64,000 bases of DNA, from the NCBI RefSeq assembly GCF_003815915.1, contig NZ_CP033929.1, positions 620,001-684,000 on the forward strand, read 5' to 3'. The position numbers were made by a program, and so were the translations under genes. Shown one piece after another: positions 43,771 through 53,284 of this stretch; positions within the stretch are counted from its first letter, which is position 1, and the number at the start of each line of letters is the position of its first letter. Origin of the DNA: Chryseobacterium indoltheticum. GTDB lineage: Bacteria > Bacteroidota > Bacteroidia > Flavobacteriales > Weeksellaceae. Under the pieces are notes generated by a model. The model was not told the origin of the DNA and searched no databases. It was given only the letters and a program-made list of their open reading frames with translations.

Positions 43771-44628
43771 TTATACAGTATCTATGAAAGATTTTTCAGA
43801 TTTGTTGAAGATGATAATTCCTAACAGCAAAACTAAAATGATAAAAACAAAACTTGTTAGCAATCTAGCCATATTGAAATCTCCAGATCCTATAAATCCA
43901 AATTTGAAGCATTCAAAGATTGGTGTTAAAGGATTTAAGTCCGCAAGAAAACCATAGTTTCCTAATTTTTGTTTTACAAGAGATGTAGGTAAAATAACAG
44001 GTGTAAACCACATAAATAAACTAACACCAAAGCCTAGTAGTAGTGATAGATCTCGATATTTTGTGGTTAGTGAAGAAAATATCATTCCTAATCCTAATGA
44101 AAATAATGCAAGAAAGATAACCAAAACAGGAAAGAAAAATGCCCAATAATTCGGATGTACCTGTCCTAAATAAATGTAGTATCCCAGTACAATAAAAAAT
44201 AATATCAATTGTATACTTAATCGCATAAAACTCGATATTATGGTTGAGATAGGAGTTGCTAATCTTGGAAAGTATACTTTTCCAAAAATACCTGCATTTC
44301 CTGTGAAAACATTAGAAACGCTAAGCATAGTAGTGCTGAAATAGCCCCAAAGAGTATTTCCTGCTAAATAAAACAATATTGGAGGAATGCCATCTGTTGG
44401 TAAATTAGCAATGCCTCCGAAAACAAGAGTAAAAACTATAGTAGTTAAAATAGGGTTGATGAAAAACCAGAGCGGACCTAAAATAGTCTGTTTAAAAGAG
44501 GAAATAAAATCTCTCTTTACAAACATAAAAACCAAGTCACGATATTGCCATACTTCTTTTAAATTAAGTTGGAATAAAGAATGTTTAGACTCAATTACGT
44601 CGGTCCACTTTTGTTGTGGTTCACTCAT
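43771..44628 (-). CDS. wzm: Polysaccharide ABC exporter permease (Wzm)
   Basis: The 285-residue protein of the ABC-2 permease family has about six membrane helices; the N-terminal amphipathic part KEVWQYRDLVFMFVKRDFISSFKQTILGPLWFFINPI is typical of O-antigen/teichoic acid exporters. With the Wzt-like ATPase it should carry lipid-linked polysaccharide across the inner membrane. A TAAATTTG -7 box upstream (44644-44651) and the terminator after rmlA make this gene the start of a new transcription unit. Confidence 0.92.
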   Translation of the reverse strand: MSEPQQKWTDVIESKHSLFQLNLKEVWQYRDLVFMFVKRDFISSFKQTILGPLWFFINPILTTIVFTLVFGGIANLPTDGIPPILFYLAGNTLWGYFSTTMLSVSNVFTGNAGIFGKVYFPRLATPISTIISSFMRLSIQLILFFIVLGYYIYLGQVHPNYWAFFFPVLVIFLALFSLGLGMIFSSLTTKYRDLSLLLGFGVSLFMWFTPVILPTSLVKQKLGNYGFLADLNPLTPIFECFKFGFIGSGDFNMARLLTSFVFIILVLLLGIIIFNKSEKSFIDTV

Positions 44629-44643
44629 TTGTGGGAATTTTTA

Positions 44644-44651
44644 CAAATTTA
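44644..44651 (-). promoter_or_regulatory. Promoter -7 box (TAAATTTG) for wzm
   Basis: TAAATTTG on the minus strand, 15 bases before the wzm ATG at 44628. The -33 region is not clear. Confidence 0.5.
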
Positions 44652-44741
44652 AAATAATTAATTGATTTTCAGTTTGCTGAATGTTGAATTTCTCGTCTTG
44701 TTCAGGCAAAAGCAGAGCTAATATATTAATAATTATTTCTT

Positions 44742-44778
44742 TAAACAAAAAAGCTACTGATCTCAAACCAATAGCTTT
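44742..44778 (-). terminator. Terminator after rmlA
   Basis: On the minus strand AAAGCTA pairs with TAGCTTT around a 15-base loop and runs into TTTTTTG. It closes the ugd-rmlB-rmlA unit before wzm. Confidence 0.65.
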
Positions 44779-44797
44779 GTATATTTTATGTTATTTT

Positions 44798-45661
44798 TTA
44801 TTTAGTCACAAGCTTTTTCAGGTATTCACCATATCCGCTTTTACCATATTTGGTGGCTGTTTCCAGAAGTTTTTCTTCGTTGATGAATCCGTTTCTGAAA
44901 GCAATTTCTTCAATACATCCAATTTTGAAACCTTGTCTTTTTTCGATAACGCTTACAAATTCTGAAGCATCATTTAGAGAATCAAAAGTTCCGGTATCAA
45001 GCCATGCTGTGCCTCTGTCTAAAACACCCACTTCCAGTTTTCCTTTACTTAGATAAACATTATTTACATCGGTGATTTCTAACTCGCCTCTTGGGGAAGG
45101 CTGAATGTTTTTGGCAATTTCTACAACTTCGTTATCATAAAAATATAATCCAGGAACTGCATAATTTGATTTTGGTTTTAAGGGTTTTTCTTCGATAGAA
45201 ACGGCTTTAAAGTCATTGTCAAATTCTACTACACCATATCTTTCGGGATCTGAAACATGATACGCGAAAACGACACCTCCATCCGGATTTGTTTTATTTT
45301 TCAGCAAAGTTCCCATTTCTGAACCGTAAAAAATATTGTCTCCTAAAACCAAAGCCACAGAATCTTCACCAACAAATTGATCTCCAAGAATAAAAGCCTG
45401 TGCAAGACCATCCGGACTTGGTTGTACCACATATTCGATATTACAGCCAATTTGTGAACCGTCACCCAAAAGCTTGATAAATCCTGCTTGGTCATGAGGA
45501 GTTGTGATAATCAGAATATCCTTAATCCCAGCTAAAAGCAACGTAGAAAGAGGATAATAAATCATCGGTTTATCATAAACTGGCATCAGTTGCTTGCTTA
45601 CAGCAATGGTAAGAGGGTAAAGTCTTGTTCCGGAACCTCCGGCTAAAATAATACCTTTCAT
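44798..45661 (-). CDS. rmlA: Glucose-1-phosphate thymidylyltransferase
   Basis: The 287-residue cytoplasmic enzyme makes dTDP-glucose from dTTP and glucose-1-phosphate. [18 protein letters not shown] holds the nucleotide-binding loop (residues 8-16); [29 protein letters not shown] and [17 protein letters not shown] are signature segments of RmlA. Length is normal. The start lies 10 bases after the end of rmlB, so the two are co-transcribed. Neither rmlC nor rmlD is present in the window. Confidence 0.95.
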   Translation of the reverse strand: MKGIILAGGSGTRLYPLTIAVSKQLMPVYDKPMIYYPLSTLLLAGIKDILIITTPHDQAGFIKLLGDGSQIGCNIEYVVQPSPDGLAQAFILGDQFVGEDSVALVLGDNIFYGSEMGTLLKNKTNPDGGVVFAYHVSDPERYGVVEFDNDFKAVSIEEKPLKPKSNYAVPGLYFYDNEVVEIAKNIQPSPRGELEITDVNNVYLSKGKLEVGVLDRGTAWLDTGTFDSLNDASEFVSVIEKRQGFKIGCIEEIAFRNGFINEEKLLETATKYGKSGYGEYLKKLVTK

Positions 45662-45671
45662 CTTGTGTGTT

Positions 45672-46751
45672 TTAATTATATTGCTTTTCGTAATATTTCT
45701 GGTAATCTCCGCTGGTTACGTTTTCAAGCCATTCTTTATTTTCCAAAAACCAGTCGATTGTTTTTCCTAATCCTTGTTCGAAAGTTACAGAAGGTTTCCA
45801 GCCCAGCTCATTGCTCAGTTTTGTAGCATCAATTGCATAGCGTTTGTCGTGACCTGGTCTGTCTTTTACATAAGTGATCAGTTTTTCAGAATGACCAGCC
45901 GGATTTCCAAGCTTTTCATCCATTTGTTTGATCAATTCTTTTACCAAATCGATATTCTGCCATTCGTTGAAGCCTCCGATATTGTAAGTTTCTCCTGTTT
46001 TAGCATCATTAAAAATCTGATGAATTGCTTTTGCATGATCGATTACGAATAGCCAGTCTCTTGTATACTTTCCGTCACCGTAGATTGGTAACGGTTTTTC
46101 ATTAATAATATTCGAAATACAAAGCGGAATCAATTTCTCTGGAAAATGATTCGGTCCGTAATTGTTTGAACAGTTGGAAACAATAAATGGCATTCCATAG
46201 GTGTTTCCATACGCTCTTACTAAATGGTCTGAAGCAGCTTTTGAAGCCGAATAAGGAGATTGCGGATCATAAGAAGTGGTTTCTAAAAAAAATCCTGTTT
46301 CACCTAAACTCCCGTAAACTTCATCAGTAGAAACATGATAGAAAAGATTTGTTCTTTTTTCATTGGGGAATCTTCCGTGAGTGTGATCTGGGTTTAAAGT
46401 CCAGAATTCTTTGCAAAGATTCAAAAGATTGGCAGTTCCGTTTACGTTGGTATTAATAAAGGCCATCGGATCTGTAATGCTTCTGTCTACATGACTTTCA
46501 GCAGCTAAATGTATCACTGCATCCGGATTATATTTTTCAAAAACCTTTCTTAGTTCTTCTGGTTTTGTGATATCTGCTTTCTCGAAAACATAATTAGGCT
46601 CATTTTCGATATCTTTTAAGTTCTCAAGATTTCCGGCATACGTTAAAGCATCCAAATTGATGATCGTAGAATCCGGATTATTTTTTACAAATTCCCTTAC
46701 AACGTGTGAACCAATAAATCCTGCTCCGCCGGTGATGATGATGTTTTTCAT
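45672..46751 (-). CDS. rmlB: dTDP-glucose 4,6-dehydratase
   Basis: The 359-residue extended SDR enzyme forms dTDP-4-keto-6-deoxyglucose. [13 protein letters not shown] is the NAD-binding loop (residues 6-18), [16 protein letters not shown] and [11 protein letters not shown] (YxxxK) are the RmlB signatures, and [13 protein letters not shown] follows. It is co-transcribed with rmlA, and lies 80 bases downstream of ugd. Its product feeds L-rhamnose or other 6-deoxy sugars, depending on genes that must lie outside this window. Confidence 0.95.
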   Translation of the reverse strand: MKNIIITGGAGFIGSHVVREFVKNNPDSTIINLDALTYAGNLENLKDIENEPNYVFEKADITKPEELRKVFEKYNPDAVIHLAAESHVDRSITDPMAFINTNVNGTANLLNLCKEFWTLNPDHTHGRFPNEKRTNLFYHVSTDEVYGSLGETGFFLETTSYDPQSPYSASKAASDHLVRAYGNTYGMPFIVSNCSNNYGPNHFPEKLIPLCISNIINEKPLPIYGDGKYTRDWLFVIDHAKAIHQIFNDAKTGETYNIGGFNEWQNIDLVKELIKQMDEKLGNPAGHSEKLITYVKDRPGHDKRYAIDATKLSNELGWKPSVTFEQGLGKTIDWFLENKEWLENVTSGDYQKYYEKQYN

Positions 46752-46831
46752 ATTGATAATATGCGTTTAACCAAAGTTTTTAGCTTTTGGTATTCTTTTA
46801 TATTTGAGTCTTTTTACTTTTTCCTTGGTTT

Positions 46832-48142
46832 TTATTGAATAGTTTTTCTTCCGATACTCTTATAATAGAAGCCATTTTGTTCAGGAACTTCCAGCGGATA
46901 CATATTTCTTCCGTCAAAAATAGCTTTATTATTCATTTTTTTAGCCATCATTTCAAAGTTAGGATTTTTGAATTCTGGCCATTCAGTAGCAATAAATAAT
47001 GCATCTGCTTTTTCTAAAGCGTCATACATTGTTTTTGCATAAGATATTTTGTCCCCTAATAATTTTCTTACATTTTCTTCAGCAATAAGATCGTAAGCAA
47101 CAATTTTTGCTCCTTTTTGAAGAAGTAGATTGATGTTATCTAATGAAGAGGCTTCTCTAATGTCGTCTGTATTTGCTTTAAAAGCCAATCCCCACATTGC
47201 GATCGTTTTGCCTTCAAGATTTCCTTCGAAATATTTTTCAATTTCAGAAACCAAAATTACTTTTTGTGAAATATTGACATTTTCTGTCGCTTCCAATATC
47301 TGGAAGTTAAAATCATCGTCTTTACCAGATTTTATTAAAGCTTTAACGTCTTTAGGGAAACAACTTCCGCCGTAACCTATTCCAGGAAACAAGAAACGGT
47401 GACCGATTCTGTCGTCACTTCCCATTCCCAATCTTACTTTATCTACATCTGCGCCTACTTTTTCACAGTAATTGGCAATTTCATTCATAAACGTAATTTT
47501 TACAGCTAAGAATGAGTTGGATGCATATTTTGTAAGCTCTGAAGACTTCTCATCCATAAAAATAATAGGAATCCCGGTATTAGTAAATGGCTGATAAATT
47601 TTTGCCATGATTTCTTTAGCCTTTTCGGAGCTCGATCCTACAACTACTCTCGCTGGGTTCATAGAGTCTTCCACTGCAAAGCCCTCACGTAAAAACTCAG
47701 GATTTGAAACCACATCAAAATCAATGGTTGTCTTCGCAGCAATGGTTTCTCTTACTTTGTCGGCTGTTCCTACAGGAACGGTGCTTTTATTAACGACAAC
47801 TTTATATTCAGTCATGAGTTCGCCAATATTGTTGGCAACTTTCAAAACGTAAGATAAATCTGCCGAACCGTCTTCTCCGGGTGGAGTGGGAAGAGCAAGA
47901 TAAACAACTTCACTTTTGTCTAAAGCTTCTTTAAGATTCGTTGTGAAAAATAATCTTTCAGATTGAATATTTCTAAGAAACATTTCTTCAAGATTGGGCT
48001 CGTAAATAGGCACGATGCCATTTTTCATCCCCTCTACTTTTTTTTCATCAATGTCAACACAATAAACCGAATTGCCAAGTTCTGCAAGGGTAGTTCCTGT
48101 AACCAAACCTACATAGCCTGTTCCTACTATCGTTATATTCAA
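46832..48142 (-). CDS. ugd: UDP-glucose 6-dehydrogenase
   Basis: The 436-residue cytoplasmic enzyme oxidises UDP-glucose to UDP-glucuronate with NAD. ITIVGTGYVGLVTGTTLAELG is the dinucleotide loop (residues 7-12), NPEFLREG and GYGGSCFPKDV near residue 258 carry the substrate-binding and catalytic Cys. It is the first gene of the polysaccharide locus on the minus strand; a TATTTTTG -7 box lies 26 bases before its ATG. It implies an acidic sugar or its derivative in the glycan. Confidence 0.95.
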   Translation of the reverse strand: MNITIVGTGYVGLVTGTTLAELGNSVYCVDIDEKKVEGMKNGIVPIYEPNLEEMFLRNIQSERLFFTTNLKEALDKSEVVYLALPTPPGEDGSADLSYVLKVANNIGELMTEYKVVVNKSTVPVGTADKVRETIAAKTTIDFDVVSNPEFLREGFAVEDSMNPARVVVGSSSEKAKEIMAKIYQPFTNTGIPIIFMDEKSSELTKYASNSFLAVKITFMNEIANYCEKVGADVDKVRLGMGSDDRIGHRFLFPGIGYGGSCFPKDVKALIKSGKDDDFNFQILEATENVNISQKVILVSEIEKYFEGNLEGKTIAMWGLAFKANTDDIREASSLDNINLLLQKGAKIVAYDLIAEENVRKLLGDKISYAKTMYDALEKADALFIATEWPEFKNPNFEMMAKKMNNKAIFDGRNMYPLEVPEQNGFYYKSIGRKTIQ

Positions 48143-48168
48143 AATGTATGTTTTATATAAATTCCTGA

Positions 48169-48176
48169 CAAAAATA
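48169..48176 (-). promoter_or_regulatory. Promoter -7 box (TATTTTTG) for the ugd unit
   Basis: TATTTTTG on the minus strand, 26 bases before the ATG at 48142. Confidence 0.45.
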
Positions 48177-48318
48177 CTAAAAATTGTTTCACGGTCTTTT
48201 TTTAATAACGATAACTTATTAAAGGCTACGGATCAGTAGAAGTTTGTAATAGCGATTTATGGATGTATAATAACGCTATATTTAGTATGAATTCTTATTC
48301 TATTGATTATGAAGTGTA

Positions 48319-48350
48319 TTTGTGTATTTTATAAAATTGTCATATCTTTG
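48319..48350 (+). promoter_or_regulatory. Promoter of rimP-nusA-infB
   Basis: TTTG (48319-48322), a 20-base spacer and TATCTTTG (48343-48350) match the Bacteroidetes -33/-7 consensus better than any other promoter in the window. Transcription should start at about 48355-48358. Confidence 0.75.
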
Positions 48351-48369
48351 CAGGAGATTAACGGAAAAA

Positions 48370-48411
48370 ATGGAAAGGCTTCTAAGAGAAAGCCTTTTTT
48401 CGTACTGTTAA
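48370..48411 (+). CDS. Possible 13-codon leader ORF before rimP
   Basis: ATG at 48370 opens a 13-codon frame (MERLLRESLFSYC, then TAA) that covers the hairpin at 48374-48400. Three of its codons are Leu and two are Arg. It could be a leader peptide whose translation controls the hairpin, or a chance frame; there is no independent evidence that it is translated. Confidence 0.25.
   Translation: MERLLRESLFSYC
48374..48400 (+). terminator. Terminator-like hairpin in the rimP leader (possible attenuator)
   Basis: AAAGGCTT pairs with AAGCCTTT around an 8-base loop and runs into TTT (six T in a row in total). It starts only about 17 bases after the predicted transcription start and lies 30 bases before rimP. 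Confidence 0.6.
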
Positions 48412-48429
48412 ATCAGGATTATATATTAT

Positions 48430-48897
48430 ATGGAGTTTAGAAAAAATATTGAAACATTATTAAATGATTTCCTTCAGACGAGAGAAGATCTGTTTCTTAT
48501 TGATTTGAAGTTTTCCGCAGGAGACGATATTACAGTGATCTTAGACGGTGATAATGGTGTTTCTGTGCAGGATTGTTTAGATGCAAGCCGCGCAATAGAA
48601 TTTAATATGGATCGTGAAGAGCACGATTTCAGTCTGCAGGTAATGTCTGCAGGATTAAGCGAGCCGCTTTCAATCCCAAGACAGTTTCATAAAAATATCG
48701 GAAGAGAGATCGAAGTTTTATTAAATGATTCTTCAGAAATCGAGGGTGAGCTTGCAAAAGTAGACGAAGAGAAAATCACTCTTGTACTGCGTTACCGCAA
48801 ACCGAAAGAAGTAGGTAAAGGTAAAGTAGACGTAGAGGAGGAAAAAGAAATTCCTTACTCTGACATAAAAAAAGCTTTGGTAGTACTTAAATTTTAA
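48430..48897 (+). CDS. rimP: Ribosome maturation factor RimP
   Basis: The 155-residue cytoplasmic protein assists 30S subunit maturation. The N-terminal domain includes FLIDLKFSAGDDITVILDGDNGVSVQDC with the conserved Asp/Gly turn; DFSLQVMSAGLSEPL corresponds to the family's EVSSPGLDRPL element; the C-terminal Sm-like domain follows. It is the first gene of the conserved rimP-nusA-infB order, 16 bases before nusA. Confidence 0.92.
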   Translation: MEFRKNIETLLNDFLQTREDLFLIDLKFSAGDDITVILDGDNGVSVQDCLDASRAIEFNMDREEHDFSLQVMSAGLSEPLSIPRQFHKNIGREIEVLLNDSSEIEGELAKVDEEKITLVLRYRKPKEVGKGKVDVEEEKEIPYSDIKKALVVLKF

Positions 48898-48913
48898 AAG
48901 AAAAAAAAGATAA

Positions 48914-50149
48914 ATGGATAATATAGCGTTGATTGAATCCTTTGGTGATTTTAAAGACGAAAAGGGGATCAGTAAAATCGATCTTATGGCGATCATTGAA
49001 GATTCTCTAAAAACTTTGTTGAGAAAAAGATTTGATTCTGATGATCATTTTGATGTAATTGTAAACCCTGATAAAGGTGACTTTCAGATTTTCTTAAATA
49101 AAACCATCGTTGAAGACGAAATGTCTGAAGATGATGATCTAGAAATTGAAATCACTGAAGCTAAAAAAATAGATCCAACTTTTGAAGTTGGTGAAGATTT
49201 TACCATGGAAATTCCGGTAGCACAGTTAGGAAGAAGAAATATTTTGACGCTGAAGCAGATTTTAGCAACAAAATTGCAGGAGCATAACAATGCAATGTTA
49301 TATGATCAGTTCAGAGACAGAATCGGGGAAATTGTAATTGGAGAAATTCACCACATCCGTCACAAACACGTGATCTTGTTGGATGATGAAGGAAACGAAT
49401 TTATCTTGCCTAAAGAAAACCAAATTCCATCAGACTTCTTCAAAAAAGGAGAAAATATCAGAGCAATCGTTGAAACGGTTGATTTTAAAGGTTCAAAACC
49501 TCAAATTATCATTTCAAGAACGGCTCCGAAATTTTTAGAGAAGTTATTAGAATTAGAAATTCCTGAAATTCAGGACGGAACAATCATCCTTAAAAAAGCG
49601 GTGAGAATTCCTGGTGAAAAAGCGAAAATAGCAGTTGACGCTTACGACGACAGAATAGATCCTGTAGGAGCTTGCGTTGGGGTGAAAGGTTCTAGAATTC
49701 ACGGTGTTGTAAGAGAATTAAGAAACGAAAATATAGATGTAATCCAGTGGTCAAAAAACCCTGAGATTATGGTGAAGAGAGCTTTAGGAAATGTTACCAT
49801 CAATAAAATTGACATCAACGAAGAGACAAACTATGCATTGGTTTATACTCCGGTTGAAGAGATTTCTAAAGTAATAGGTAAGCAAGGGCAAAACATCAGA
49901 TTGGCTTCTTGGCTTTCCGGGTACGAGATCGACGTGTTCAGAGAGGCTAGCGAAGATGATGATGTAGACTTGAGAGAATTCAATGACGATATTGAACAGT
50001 GGATTTTGGATGAGTTTAAGAAAGTAGGTCTTACAACTGCAAAATCTGTCTTGGATAAAGATACGGCAAGTCTTTTGAATATGGTAGACTTAGAAGAGGA
50101 AACCATTGACGATGTGAAGCGTATTTTGAAAGAAGAATTTGAAGATTAA
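48914..50149 (+). CDS. nusA: Transcription termination/antitermination factor NusA
   Basis: The protein is 411 residues. An N-terminal RNA polymerase-binding domain (about 1-130) is followed by an S1 domain (GEIHHIRHKHVILLDDEGNEFILPKENQIP) and two KH domains (IDPVGACVGVKGSRIHGVV, and VIGKQGQNIRLASWLSGYEID). It is shorter than E. coli NusA (495) because the C-terminal acidic repeats are missing, as in many bacteria. It acts with RNA polymerase and may bind its own leader, which carries a terminator-like hairpin. Confidence 0.95.
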   Translation: MDNIALIESFGDFKDEKGISKIDLMAIIEDSLKTLLRKRFDSDDHFDVIVNPDKGDFQIFLNKTIVEDEMSEDDDLEIEITEAKKIDPTFEVGEDFTMEIPVAQLGRRNILTLKQILATKLQEHNNAMLYDQFRDRIGEIVIGEIHHIRHKHVILLDDEGNEFILPKENQIPSDFFKKGENIRAIVETVDFKGSKPQIIISRTAPKFLEKLLELEIPEIQDGTIILKKAVRIPGEKAKIAVDAYDDRIDPVGACVGVKGSRIHGVVRELRNENIDVIQWSKNPEIMVKRALGNVTINKIDINEETNYALVYTPVEEISKVIGKQGQNIRLASWLSGYEIDVFREASEDDDVDLREFNDDIEQWILDEFKKVGLTTAKSVLDKDTASLLNMVDLEEETIDDVKRILKEEFED

Positions 50150-50230
50150 TATTTAGAAATAAATTTTAATAAACAGTAAAAAAGAATACTTTAATTTTAA
50201 GAATTAAAAAAAAAACAGTAAATAATATAG

Positions 50231-53200
50231 ATGCCAAAAATAAGATTAAATAAAGCGGTTAAGGAATTTAACATATCGATGTCTAGGCTGGTAGAGTTTT
50301 TACAGTCTAAGGATATTGTGGTTGAAAACAATCCTAACGCTCAATTAGAAGAAGCGGCATATTCTGCATTGGAAGCTGAGTTTGCCAAAGACGGCGAGCA
50401 ACGTAAAGCTTCCCATGAGGTGGTTATTTCTAAAGTTCCGGAAGAAAAACTGGAAATGGAAGAAAAGAAAGCACCTGAAGTAATAAGAGCTAAAGCTAAT
50501 ACAAAACCAGAAACCAGAATTTTAGGTAAAATTGATCTTGAACCTAAAAAAGCTGAATCTGTTGCAGAAGAACCAACTCCTGCACCAGCTGCGCCTGTAG
50601 AGGAAAAGAAAGAAGAGAAAGTAGAAGTGAAGGAGATAAAAGAAGAGGTAAAAGCTGCTAAAGAAGAAGTTGCACCGGTTTCTGAAGTAAAAGCAACTCC
50701 TGAAAAACAAGAATTCAAGGTTTTGGATAAAATTGATCTTTCTCAAATAGAAGGAAACAGAAACAGACCTGCAAAAAAAGATAAACCTAAAACAGAAGTG
50801 GCAAAAGCAGAAGCAAAACCTGCCGAGCCTGTTAAAGAAACACCAAAACCGGCTGAAAAGCCTGTCGCTAAAGTGGAAGAAAAAAAGCCTGAATCTACTA
50901 ATGAGGAATCTCAGGAACCTCAGAAAATAGAAACTGTTTATCAAAAGCTTGATGGTCCTAAGATCGTTGGTGAAAAAATTGACTTAACTCAATTTGCGCC
51001 AAAACCAAACTCAGGAGCTAAAAAGAAGAGAAAAAGAATTGAAAAACCGGGTGGTCCTAACCAGAATACTGGGAATAACCAACAAGGCGGAAATAATCAA
51101 GGTGGACAAAATCGTCCTCAAGGTCAAAATGGCCCAGGTGGAAATCGTCCTCCAGGACAAGGTGGCCCTCAAGGAAACAGACCTCCGGGACAAGGTGGTC
51201 AAAACCGTCCGGGTGGCCCAGTTGGAAACAGGCCACCAGGACAAGGCGGACAAAACCGTCCGGGTGGACAAGGTGGTGGAAACCGTTTCGGAAACAACAG
51301 ACCAGGACAGAGAACTATGCCTGTTGAGTTAACCGATGAGCAGGTTAAAAACCAAATCAAGGAAACCCTTGAAAAACTTACAAATAAAGGAGGTAAGTCT
51401 AAATCTTCTAAACACAGAAAAGACAAAAGAAGTTACCGTAGAGAGCAAGACGAGCGTCAGCAAGAAATTGATGCTGCAGACAGAACATTAAAAGTGACCG
51501 AATTCATCACAGTTGGTGAATTGGCAAGCTTAATGAATGTTTCTCCTACAGAAGTAATCTCTGCGTGTTTCTCTTTAGGAGTAATGGTTACCATGAACCA
51601 AAGATTAGAAGCTGATACATTGTTATTGGTAGCTGATGAATTTGGATTTAAAATTGAATTCTCAGATGCTGATCTTGAAGATACAGATTCTGAAGATGAT
51701 ATCGATACAGAAGAAAGCCTTGTTTCAAGAGCACCGATCGTAACGGTAATGGGGCACGTTGACCACGGTAAAACTTCATTATTGGATTACATCAGAAAAA
51801 CTAACGTTATTGCAGGTGAATCTGGTGGAATTACCCAGCACATCGGAGCTTACAATGTGAAATTGGAAAATGGTCAGAGAATTACATTCCTAGATACACC
51901 AGGTCACGAAGCCTTTACGGCGATGAGAGCAAGAGGTGCACAGGTTACCGATATTGCAATTATTGTTATTGCTGCGGATGATGATGTAATGCCTCAGACG
52001 AAAGAAGCGATTTCTCACGCACAAGCTGCAGGTGTACCAATGATTATTGCAATCAACAAGGTAGATAAGCCAAATGCAAACCCAGACAATATCCGTCAAC
52101 AGCTTTCAGCAATGAATATTTTGGTTGAAGAATGGGGTGGAAATGTTCAGGCGCAAGAAATTTCAGCTAAGATGGGTAACAATATGGATGTCCTGTTAGA
52201 GAAAGTATTGCTTCAGGCAGAAATGCTTGAGCTGAAAGCTAATCCGGCACGTTCTGCACAAGGTGTTGTTATTGAAGCTTCCTTAGATAAAGGTAGAGGT
52301 TATGTTGCAACGATGTTGGTACAGACCGGAACTTTAAAAGTGGGAGACTATGTAGTGGCAGGTAAGAATCACGGTAAAGTAAAAGCTTTGCTTGATGAAA
52401 GAGGGAAAAACCTTGAAGAAGCAGGTCCTTCAATTCCGGCAACGATTCTAGGTCTTGACGGAGCGCCAACAGCAGGTGATAAATTCAGAGTTTATGCTGA
52501 CGAAAGTGAAGGTAAAACAATCGCTAACAAGAGAGAGCAGTTACAAAGAGAACTTTCTATCAGAACTAAGAAACATACAACCCTTGAAGAATTGGGTAGA
52601 CGTATTGCTTTAGGTGATTTCAAAGAATTAAACATTATCCTTAAAGGTGACGTGGATGGTTCTGTGGAAGCACTTTCTGATCAGTTACAAAGATTATCAA
52701 CAGAAGAAATCAGTATCAATATTCTTCACTCAGGTGTAGGACAGATTACTGAATCTGATATCAACTTGGCGGCAGCTTCAGATGCGATTATTATCGGATT
52801 TAATGTAAGAGCCGGAGCAAACGCCAAAGATCTTGCAGACCGTGAAGAAATCGAAATCAGAACGTATTCTGTAATCTATAAAGCTATCGATGAAGTGAAA
52901 GAAGCGATGGAGGGAATGCTTTCTCCGGAGATTCAGGAGCAGGTTATTGGTAATGTTGAAATCCGTGAGGTATTCAAAATTTCAAAAGTCGGAACTATCG
53001 CAGGTTGTATGGTTCTTACCGGAAAAGTAACAAGACAATCGAAAGTAAGATTACTAAGAGATGGTATCGTGAAATTCGACGGTGAACTTGAAAGTTTAAA
53101 GCGTTTCAAAGACGACGTAAAAGAAGTTACGAAAGGCTACGAATGCGGACTAAACCTTAAAGGTTACAACGACATCGAGCAAAATGATATTCTTGAAGTG

Positions 53201-53236
53201 TATGAAGAGGTTGCTGTGAAGAAGAAATTGAAGTAA
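50231..53236 (+). CDS. infB: Translation initiation factor IF-2
   Basis: The 1001-residue GTPase places initiator tRNA on the 30S subunit. The N-terminus has an IF2_N domain ([21 protein letters not shown]), then a long charged Lys/Glu/Pro/Ala linker (about 65-270) and a Gly/Asn/Gln/Pro/Arg-rich repeat tract (about 270-360). A second IF2_N domain follows. The G domain has [11 protein letters not shown] near residue 506, DTPGHEAF near 556 and NKVD near 608. Beta-barrel and C-terminal domains are complete. The low-complexity linker is longer than in E. coli. Confidence 0.97.
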   Translation: MPKIRLNKAVKEFNISMSRLVEFLQSKDIVVENNPNAQLEEAAYSALEAEFAKDGEQRKASHEVVISKVPEEKLEMEEKKAPEVIRAKANTKPETRILGKIDLEPKKAESVAEEPTPAPAAPVEEKKEEKVEVKEIKEEVKAAKEEVAPVSEVKATPEKQEFKVLDKIDLSQIEGNRNRPAKKDKPKTEVAKAEAKPAEPVKETPKPAEKPVAKVEEKKPESTNEESQEPQKIETVYQKLDGPKIVGEKIDLTQFAPKPNSGAKKKRKRIEKPGGPNQNTGNNQQGGNNQGGQNRPQGQNGPGGNRPPGQGGPQGNRPPGQGGQNRPGGPVGNRPPGQGGQNRPGGQGGGNRFGNNRPGQRTMPVELTDEQVKNQIKETLEKLTNKGGKSKSSKHRKDKRSYRREQDERQQEIDAADRTLKVTEFITVGELASLMNVSPTEVISACFSLGVMVTMNQRLEADTLLLVADEFGFKIEFSDADLEDTDSEDDIDTEESLVSRAPIVTVMGHVDHGKTSLLDYIRKTNVIAGESGGITQHIGAYNVKLENGQRITFLDTPGHEAFTAMRARGAQVTDIAIIVIAADDDVMPQTKEAISHAQAAGVPMIIAINKVDKPNANPDNIRQQLSAMNILVEEWGGNVQAQEISAKMGNNMDVLLEKVLLQAEMLELKANPARSAQGVVIEASLDKGRGYVATMLVQTGTLKVGDYVVAGKNHGKVKALLDERGKNLEEAGPSIPATILGLDGAPTAGDKFRVYADESEGKTIANKREQLQRELSIRTKKHTTLEELGRRIALGDFKELNIILKGDVDGSVEALSDQLQRLSTEEISINILHSGVGQITESDINLAAASDAIIIGFNVRAGANAKDLADREEIEIRTYSVIYKAIDEVKEAMEGMLSPEIQEQVIGNVEIREVFKISKVGTIAGCMVLTGKVTRQSKVRLLRDGIVKFDGELESLKRFKDDVKEVTKGYECGLNLKGYNDIEQNDILEVYEEVAVKKKLK
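51061..51312 (+). repeat. Imperfect tandem repeat inside infB (GNRPPGQGG units)
   Basis: The DNA encodes a run of [15 protein letters not shown](P/Q) and related units. Codon choice varies between copies, so the repeat is conserved at protein level more than at DNA level. Confidence 0.8.
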
Positions 53237-53253
53237 TTGATTTATAAATAATT

Positions 53254-53284
53254 AAATACCATTCCATGAGAATGGTATTTTTTT
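53254..53284 (+). terminator. Intrinsic terminator after infB
   Basis: AAATACCATTC pairs with GAATGGTATTT around CATGA, followed by TTTTT. Confidence 0.9.

Noticed and set aside
46765..46800. Weak hairpin ACCAAA...TTTGGT between ugd and rmlB as a terminator
   Set aside because: The stem is short, there is no U-run on the minus strand, and rmlB shows no clear promoter of its own; probably one transcript.
18397..48142. A prophage or integrative element carrying the glycosyltransferases
   Set aside because: No integrase, tRNA target, phage structural or conjugation gene is visible; gene content is that of a normal surface-polysaccharide locus.
51061..51312. CRISPR-like or minisatellite array
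   Set aside because: The repeats are short, imperfect and in frame within infB, without regular spacers.
51011..51426. Long open frames on both strands across the infB linker region
   Set aside because: They mirror the low-complexity repeat of the infB frame and encode biased, repetitive peptides with no start context; shadows of the real gene.
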